The notes beneath the pieces are model-generated. The model did no database searches, had not been told where the DNA came from, and was given only the letters and a program-made list of their open reading frames with translations. A DNA stretch of 64,000 nucleotides from Candidatus Galacturonatibacter soehngenii (lineage in GTDB: Bacteria > Bacillota > Clostridia > Lachnospirales > Lachnospiraceae), in the NCBI RefSeq assembly GCF_008830185.1, contig NZ_WAGX01000005.1, positions 124,001 through 188,000 on the forward strand, written 5' to 3'. The number at the start of each line of letters is the position of its first letter. The first letter of the stretch is position 1. This document shows, one piece after another, positions 58,982 through 64,000 of the stretch. Position numbers and translations under genes: made by a program.

Positions 58982-59732
58982 TCTGATTAAATCTATCTAA
59001 GATATCTTCTACCTTAATATTTGCCTTCTCACTTCTTGCCTTATCCACAATAGCTTCTCCTTGATGCATCATAATAAGACGATTTCCATATTCAACCGCG
59101 TATCTTAAATTGTGAGTTACCATAATTGTGGTTAGTTTTTTCTCCGATACGATTTTGTCGGTAAGCTCCATGATGATTTCAGCAGTCTTTGGATCTAATG
59201 CTGCTGTATGTTCATCTAGAATCAAAAAACGAATTGGTGTCAAAGTAGACATCAAAAGCGCCATGGCTTGACGTTGTCCTCCAGATAATGAGCCAACTTT
59301 AACCTCTAATTTATCTTCTAGCCCTAAGTTTAATTTTTTTAAATTTTCCTTATAAAAATCAATTCTCTTTTTATTTGTACCAGGCATTAAATTAAAAGGT
59401 TTTCCTTTGTTATCTGCGATTGACATGTTTTCAAGAATTGTCATATTAGGGCAAGTTCCCATAGAAGGATTTTGGTATACTCTTCCAATAATTTGTTGTC
59501 TTTTGTATTCTTTAAGATTAGTAATGTTTTTCTCATCTAAGATAATTTGCCCCTGCTCAATCGGAATGCTTCCACATATAATATTTAACATTGAAGTCTT
59601 ACCTGAACCATTGCTACCTACGACTGAAACAAATTCTCCATCTTGAATTGTTAAATTAAAGTGATTAAAAAGGCAAGTTTCATTAATTGTACCAGGATTG
59701 TAATATTTGCTAATTTGGTTTAATTCAAGCAT
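58959..59732 (-). CDS. trpZ: ABC transporter ATPase, probable tryptophan transporter
   Basis: 257 residues. Walker A VVGSNGSGKTSML (about residue 37), Q-loop GRVYQNPSMGTC, signature VGSLSGGQRQAMALLM, Walker B IRFLILDEHTAALD and H-loop VTHNLR. Companion of the permease (8-base overlap) and the substrate-binding lipoprotein. The symbol rests on the Trp-specific T-box at the head of the operon and the TrpXYZ gene order, not on the protein itself. Its 3' end is the phage attachment site. Confidence 0.85.
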   Translation of the reverse strand: MLELNQISKYYNPGTINETCLFNHFNLTIQDGEFVSVVGSNGSGKTSMLNIICGSIPIEQGQIILDEKNITNLKEYKRQQIIGRVYQNPSMGTCPNMTILENMSIADNKGKPFNLMPGTNKKRIDFYKENLKKLNLGLEDKLEVKVGSLSGGQRQAMALLMSTLTPIRFLILDEHTAALDPKTAEIIMELTDKIVSEKKLTTIMVTHNLRYAVEYGNRLIMMHQGEAIVDKARSEKANIKVEDILDRFNQISIECGN

Positions 59733-60612
59733 TTTTATTCACCTTCCTTCTCTTTTCCTGTGTAAAAACAAGGATAACTAAGAATAAGACTGCGGTGACT
59801 AACTTTAAGTCATTTGCTCCAAGTCCTATGCCAATTGCCAAAGCAACACACCCTTTATACAAAATACTTCCTATAATAACTGCTGTTGTAGCTTTTACAA
59901 AATGAAATGATTGAAAAACATTAATTCCTATGATTACACTTGCAAGTCCAATCACAACCATTCCTGTTCCCATAGTAATATCAAAAAAACCTTGTTTTTG
60001 TGCATAGACGCTTCCTGCTAATGCAGCCAAGCCATTTGCAAGACTCAAACCAACTATTTTCACAAAGCCCATGTCTTTTCCTAAAGTCGTCACTAATGTC
60101 TTATTATCTCCAACTGCCCTTAATAGGTATCCTGAACGAGTTCTTAAATAAGCATCTAACATTAATTTTAATAACAATATAATTATAATAATAAGTACGA
60201 GTCTTATCACCTTTTCACTGCCCTCAGCAAAAAAACTTGTTAGAAAATTTTTTGTGAAAATAGTATCTTTAGAAAAGAATGCTACATTCGCCTTTCCAGC
60301 AATCCTTAAGTTCACAGTATACAGAGCAGTCATCATTATAATACCAGCTAATAAATCTCTTACCTTTAATTTAACATGAATGATACCTGTAATCATACCT
60401 GCAAAGGCTCCTATCAAGAATGACACCAGTAAGGTTAGATATGGATTCACATCATTTATTATTAATATTGCAGTGATGGCCGCCCCCAAAGGAAAAGTTC
60501 CATCTACAGAAAGATCTGGAAAATCCAAAATCTTATAGGTTATATATACTCCAAGTACCATAATTGCATATATAAGTCCTTCTACCAAAATACTGTTTAG
60601 AATGTTAAGCAT
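59725..60612 (-). CDS. trpY: ABC transporter permease, probable tryptophan transporter
   Basis: 295 residues, about eight hydrophobic helices (LVEGLIYAIMVLGVYITYKI; PLGAAITAILIINDV; LVSFLIGAFAGMITGIIH; VIGLASVIIGINVFQSF). BPD_transp_2-type permease of the group with ABC_sub_bind lipoproteins. AT-rich, between its partners in a leftward operon. Confidence 0.85.
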   Translation of the reverse strand: MLNILNSILVEGLIYAIMVLGVYITYKILDFPDLSVDGTFPLGAAITAILIINDVNPYLTLLVSFLIGAFAGMITGIIHVKLKVRDLLAGIIMMTALYTVNLRIAGKANVAFFSKDTIFTKNFLTSFFAEGSEKVIRLVLIIIIILLLKLMLDAYLRTRSGYLLRAVGDNKTLVTTLGKDMGFVKIVGLSLANGLAALAGSVYAQKQGFFDITMGTGMVVIGLASVIIGINVFQSFHFVKATTAVIIGSILYKGCVALAIGIGLGANDLKLVTAVLFLVILVFTQEKRRKVNKNA

Positions 60613-60640
60613 TCTTACACGCTCCCTTTAACTACTTTAA

Positions 60641-61711
60641 TTAATTTTCTTCTATCGTCTTAAATATTTCTACTGCTTTGTCCACTAAATCCTGTGGTAT
60701 CTCAATCTTTAAAGCCTCTGCTACTTGTGCATTTGCATAAAAACTTCCTTCTTCAATTACTTCGTAAGGCATCTCTGAAGCTTTCGCATCTCCTTTTAAA
60801 ATCTTAGCTGCCATTGCACCTGTTTGTTTTCCTAATTCATAATAATCTAGTCCTACCGTAGCAAGACAACCAATTTTAACCTGTTCTATTTCGCTCCCAA
60901 ATACTGGTATGTTATTTTCATTCGCTTTTTCCAAAATAATTGGTAGCGCACTTACAACTGTATTATCAGTCAAATTATTAATACAGTCTACCTTTGAAAT
61001 CAAATCATCAGCTGCCAAAGGAATATCTGCTGCAGTTGCAATTGCACTATCTATAATTTCAAATCCATATTCAGAAGCCTTTTCTTTATATTCTTCCACG
61101 GAAACAGCAGAGTTAACCTCACTTGTAGTATACATAATACCAATCTTTTTGGCACTTGGAAGCAACTCTCGAATCATTTGTAATTGTTGTTCCACTGGTA
61201 ATTTATCACTTGTACCAGTTACATTACCTTTTGGTGTCTTATCTTCTTGGGCCAACTCCGCCGCAACTGGGTCTGTAATAGCAGTATAGACAACTGGAAT
61301 ATCTTCATCTCGTGCTGCACCAAATGCACTTTGTGCCATCGGTGTTGCAATTGCACAAATAAGATCTACTTTCTTTGATACATAATTGTCTGTAATCTGT
61401 GCTGCTGTTCCTGTATCTGCATTGGCATTGTCATATATAAGCGTTAAATTTTTTCCCTCTTCAATCCCAGCTTCTTTTAAGCCTTCTATAAATCCTTCTC
61501 GGCAATTATCCAAAGAACCATGTTGTGCAAACTGACCGATCCCAATTGTATAAGAACCTGAATTCTCTTTTTGAGTTTCTTGAACATTTTCTTGACTATT
61601 TTTTGTTTGCTCAGTGGAGGATGCATTATTTTTTCCAGCGCATCCGGTTGCCATTGTCATAATTAGAGTCGTTGCTACCAATAATGAAGTTACATTCTTA
61701 AACTTTTTCAT
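60641..61711 (-). CDS. trpX: ABC transporter substrate-binding lipoprotein, probable tryptophan-binding
   Basis: 356 residues from ATG 61711 after AAAGGAGAATATT; the frame extends seven codons further. Lipoprotein signal with lipobox MATGCAGK (Cys about residue 26), Asn/Gln-rich linker, then an ABC_sub_bind (PF04392-type) domain: YTIGIGQFAQHGSLDNCREG, LICAIATPMAQSAF, VVYTAITDPVAAELA, KIGIMYTTSEVNSA and ATVGLDYYELGKQTG. The T-box with a UGG specifier upstream makes tryptophan or a precursor the likely ligand. Confidence 0.85.
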   Translation of the reverse strand: MKKFKNVTSLLVATTLIMTMATGCAGKNNASSTEQTKNSQENVQETQKENSGSYTIGIGQFAQHGSLDNCREGFIEGLKEAGIEEGKNLTLIYDNANADTGTAAQITDNYVSKKVDLICAIATPMAQSAFGAARDEDIPVVYTAITDPVAAELAQEDKTPKGNVTGTSDKLPVEQQLQMIRELLPSAKKIGIMYTTSEVNSAVSVEEYKEKASEYGFEIIDSAIATAADIPLAADDLISKVDCINNLTDNTVVSALPIILEKANENNIPVFGSEIEQVKIGCLATVGLDYYELGKQTGAMAAKILKGDAKASEMPYEVIEEGSFYANAQVAEALKIEIPQDLVDKAVEIFKTIEEN

Positions 61712-61844
61712 AATATTCTCCTTTAATTTCAATACTTTTATTATTGTTGGTTTTATAACATACTACCATTCAGTTATGTGAAATAAATTGAGTGAAAAGG
61801 AAAGAGTTGTATAATAAGGATATTCTACGAACTTTCTTATTATA

Positions 61845-62102
61845 TAAAAAAACCGCCTCAAGCTAATGCTTGAGACGGATATATCCGCGATACCACTCAA
61901 ATTGACGTACGTCCTCTTTGTATACATACCAACATATGCTATGCCTTTATAACAGGTGCATCCTCCCGTCAACGCCTACTATTAGTTCGGGTTGCCCTCG
62001 AAAGCCCATTCAATTAAAAACTCCATATCGCCTTCCACCTCTGGCGACTCTCTGTCATGTCATTTATAATTTACTATTCTTTCTCAACGGTTTTAATATA
62101 AT
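61845..62102 (-). promoter_or_regulatory. T-box leader, tryptophan-specific, upstream of trpX
   Basis: Minus strand AGAGAG followed by TCGCC/GGCGA hairpin with AGAGGTGGAA loop; then GAA-UGG-G gives a UGG specifier at 62006-62008. T-box sequence GAGTGGTATCGCGG at 61885-61898. Terminator stem CCGTCTCAAGC / GCTTGAGGCGG (61853-61879) followed by TTTTTTTT. Same Stem I design as the trpE leader. Confidence 0.9.
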
Positions 62103-62108
62103 AGCCAA

Positions 62109-62138
62109 ATTATAGCATATATAACTAAGATTTGTCAA
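62109..62138 (-). promoter_or_regulatory. Promoter of trpXYZ
   Basis: Minus strand TTGACA (62133-62138), 18-bp spacer, TATAAT (62109-62114); start near 62102 at the T-box 5' end. Confidence 0.75.
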
Positions 62139-62155
62139 TCAGGAATTGAAGCTTG

Positions 62156-62467
62156 TTAATCCAAGTGAAACACCATATCTAAGTCAACAGCAACAGGACT
62201 ATTATCTGGATTTGTTTCCATAATATCTGCCATATAATCCCACCATTTACGATTGATTGCTGTGTCTGCTCCTTTTTTCCACTTCTCTTCGTCTTCTATT
62301 TCAATATATCCAAATAAAGTTAGTGTTTCTTTATCTAAAAATATGGTATAGTTTTTCCCACCATACTCATGAATCATATCCTTCATCTCTGGCCATAACT
62401 GATTATGACGATATTCATATTCTTTTTCTTGTCCTTCGTATAATTTCATTTTAAAGCCTTTAATCAT
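62156..62467 (-). CDS. rhaM: L-rhamnose mutarotase
   Basis: 103 residues from ATG 62467, 8 bases after AAGGAGG; an in-frame start at 62521 is rejected. MKLYEGQEKEYEYRHNQLWP, then GGKNYTIFLDKETLTLFGYI and NRKWWDYMADIMETNPDNSP match RhaM; the catalytic Tyr and His region (EYRHNQLWP) and the Trp pair are present. Converts alpha- to beta-L-rhamnose. Lies downstream of the rhamnose transporter genes. Confidence 0.9.
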   Translation of the reverse strand: MIKGFKMKLYEGQEKEYEYRHNQLWPEMKDMIHEYGGKNYTIFLDKETLTLFGYIEIEDEEKWKKGADTAINRKWWDYMADIMETNPDNSPVAVDLDMVFHLD

Positions 62468-62590
62468 TACATTGTCCTCCTTAGACCTAAACGAATTTTG
62501 ATTTGTTTTAGTATAAACCAAATTATTTTATTTTTCAATACTTCATCCTATAAAAGATTGTGAGTTTGCTTACCATAAGACCTATATATA

Positions 62591-62620
62591 TAAAGCTTCC
62601 TACCAATGCAGGAAGCTTTA
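62591..62620 (-). terminator. Hairpin after rhaS
   Basis: TAAAGCTTCC / GGAAGCTTTA stem, 24 bases beyond the rhaS stop. Followed by TATATATA rather than a clean T run. Confidence 0.6.
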
Positions 62621-62643
62621 TTAAAGTGATTTGATTATTTATT

Positions 62644-63780
62644 TTAGTATACGCTCTTCCATTCTTCAATATTGCTTGGATCGAATTTGAATGGAGGTCC
62701 AAGAATAATTTCGGTTCCACCGTCTGCTGCTGCAACGATTTCGTAGTCTCCCATGTCGCCAGCGCTAAATTTCTCTCCAGCTGCTCCAGTGATTTCACCC
62801 TTTGCTAAAGCAATTGAAGTATAAGCTGATAATCTTCCAATATCAATTGGATTCCACAAATACATATAAGGGCATGCTTTTGCAGCATCATCACCAATGT
62901 AATCAGCCATTTCAGATGGAAGTCCAAGGCCTGTTAATTTAATCTTGTCTGCAACACCTTGATCTTGTAGTACTTTAGCTGCCGCCATGATACCTACAGT
63001 AGTAGGAGCGCAAATTACTTTTAAGTCAGGATAGTTAGATAATAAAGCTTGTGTCTGGTCAACGGATTTTTGATATTCATCATCACCATAAACGATATCT
63101 ACTAATTCAAGTCCTGAATACTTGCTATCTTCCATTACTTTTTTCATTGCTTCAATCCATGCATTTTGGTTTGTAGCCTGACTTGTAGCAGAAAGGATTG
63201 CAAATTGTCCTGATCCGCCAGTAATATCAGCAATTGCTTCTACTAATGTTTGACCAATGATTTCTGTACCTGCCTGGTTTACATGAACTGCACGGCTTGC
63301 AGCATTTGTTGATGAGTCAAAAGAAGAAATTGCGATACCTGCATTTTTTGCTGCTGTTAGTGCTGGCTGTAACGCATCGGTATCATTTGCTGCGATTGCA
63401 ATTGCATCTACTTGCTGAGCAACTAACTCGTTAATCATAGCAATCTGCGCCTCAGCTGTAGCTGATTCTGGCTCTTTCGTAATACAAGTTCCACCCTGTG
63501 CCTCGATTACTTCTTTAAAACCTTGAATTTGCTTTGCATTATAAGGATTTCCTGCACTTTTAACAATGACTGCATAAGATCCAATATCTCCTGATGCAGT
63601 AGCATCATCTGTTTTCGTTTCTGTTGTTGTGTCCTTTGAATCTGTTGTAGTAGCTGAATCTGTTGTAGTAGCTGAATCTGTTTTGGTTCCAGTAGAATTT
63701 GATGATGAGCTTCCACAGCCCGCTAACATAGCTGAAACCATTGATGCGCAAAGTAATACGCTAAGTAATTTTTTCTTCAT
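62644..63780 (-). CDS. rhaS: Rhamnose ABC transporter substrate-binding lipoprotein
   Basis: 378 residues. Lipobox SAMLAGCGSS (Cys about residue 22), then a Thr/Asp/Ser linker with tandem TDSATT repeats, then a Peripla_BP_4 domain: YAVIVKSAGNPYNAKQIQGF, VDAIAIAANDTDAL, VHVNQAGTEIIG, CAPTTVGIMAAAKVLQD and YLWNPIDIGRLSAYTSI. The match to RhaS plus rhaM next to it supports L-rhamnose. Its permease gene begins off the right edge. Confidence 0.88.
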   Translation of the reverse strand: MKKKLLSVLLCASMVSAMLAGCGSSSSNSTGTKTDSATTTDSATTTDSKDTTTETKTDDATASGDIGSYAVIVKSAGNPYNAKQIQGFKEVIEAQGGTCITKEPESATAEAQIAMINELVAQQVDAIAIAANDTDALQPALTAAKNAGIAISSFDSSTNAASRAVHVNQAGTEIIGQTLVEAIADITGGSGQFAILSATSQATNQNAWIEAMKKVMEDSKYSGLELVDIVYGDDEYQKSVDQTQALLSNYPDLKVICAPTTVGIMAAAKVLQDQGVADKIKLTGLGLPSEMADYIGDDAAKACPYMYLWNPIDIGRLSAYTSIALAKGEITGAAGEKFSAGDMGDYEIVAAADGGTEIILGPPFKFDPSNIEEWKSVY

Positions 63781-63877
63781 TCTTTTTTCCTCCCTAAGAA
63801 TTTAGTGTTTTGATACCCGATATATACAAACAGCTTCGCTGTAAGTACCAATTACATGATTGACTAAATTGCATTTT

Positions 63878-64000
63878 TTATGCTGTCTTTTTCTTTAATA
63901 AGCCTTTTAAATTTAGATTTGGAAGCATAACTGCACAAATTAAAAGTGTTCCAATAATAACTAACATAACCTGAGATGAAACGTTTACTAATCCTAATCC
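63878..64000 (-). CDS. Rhamnose ABC transporter permease, C-terminal end
   Basis: Only the last ~40 residues: GLGLVNVSSQVMLVIIGTLL, then ICAVMLPNLNLKG and a basic end KKKTA. One membrane helix with a typical BPD_transp_2 (RhaP/RhaQ) C-terminus. The 5' part is beyond the window. 97 bases upstream of rhaS. Confidence 0.75.
   Translation of the reverse strand, partial: GLGLVNVSSQVMLVIIGTLLICAVMLPNLNLKGLLKKKTA

Noticed and set aside
63640-63690. Tandem repeat in the rhaS coding sequence
   Set aside because: It encodes the Thr/Asp/Ser linker between lipid anchor and binding domain, a common low-complexity spacer.

Overview
This window looks like chromosome of a low-GC anaerobic Firmicute of the Lachnospiraceae / Lachnoclostridium (Clostridium) phytofermentans type. 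The reasons are the AT-rich sequence, strong AGGAGG ribosome sites, two T-box leaders and a fucose/rhamnose microcompartment gene set. The assignment is by gene content and recall, not by a database search.

Left host arm (1-17.9 kb). Three minus-strand enzymes (alcohol dehydrogenase, CoA-acylating aldehyde dehydrogenase, fuculose/rhamnulose-phosphate aldolase) each carry a terminal amphipathic helix of the kind that targets proteins into a bacterial microcompartment. A RpiB/LacA-type isomerase and a YtcJ-type amidohydrolase follow. Next comes a tryptophan operon, trpEGCFBA, which lacks trpD and is controlled by a T-box leader with a UGG (Trp) specifier. From 12.4 to 17.9 kb lies an AraC-type regulator and then a patchwork of secreted, lipoprotein, tail-fibre-like and broken genes. 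This patchwork ends in a 3' scrap of a phage integrase, so I read it as the decayed remains of an older prophage.

Prophage (17.92-58.98 kb, about 41 kb). It is bounded by a 25-bp direct repeat (attL/attR) at the 3' end of the ATPase gene of a tryptophan-type ABC transporter. From attL the order is: HEPN-domain gene, small membrane protein, endolysin, holin, XhlA, XkdX, IS110 copy 1, tail fibres, tail proteins, tape measure, frameshifted tail chaperones, tail and connector proteins, capsid, scaffold, a MuF protein fused to a RelA/SpoT-like domain with a small downstream gene, portal, terminase, late regulator, replication genes with an iteron origin inside the initiator gene, antirepressor, IS110 copy 2, Cro/CI switch, a type I toxin with a likely antisense RNA, lysogen genes and integrase. 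Structural and early genes read leftward. CI, toxin, lysogen genes, integrase and a LysM/GH18 gene read rightward.

Right host arm (58.96-64 kb). A three-gene ABC transporter (ATPase, permease, lipoprotein) sits behind a second Trp T-box with a UGG specifier and is best read as trpXYZ. It is followed by rhamnose mutarotase and the start of a rhamnose ABC transporter. Tryptophan synthesis and uptake would therefore answer to the same uncharged tRNA signal, and the prophage has driven the two units about 41 kb further apart.

The most interesting items are the MuF-RelA/SpoT fusion with its coupled small partner, the in-gene iteron origin read in three frames, the -1 frameshift that makes the tail chaperone fusion, the HEPN gene next to attL, the holin-like type I toxin system, and two IS110 elements with folded noncoding leaders that could be bridge RNAs.
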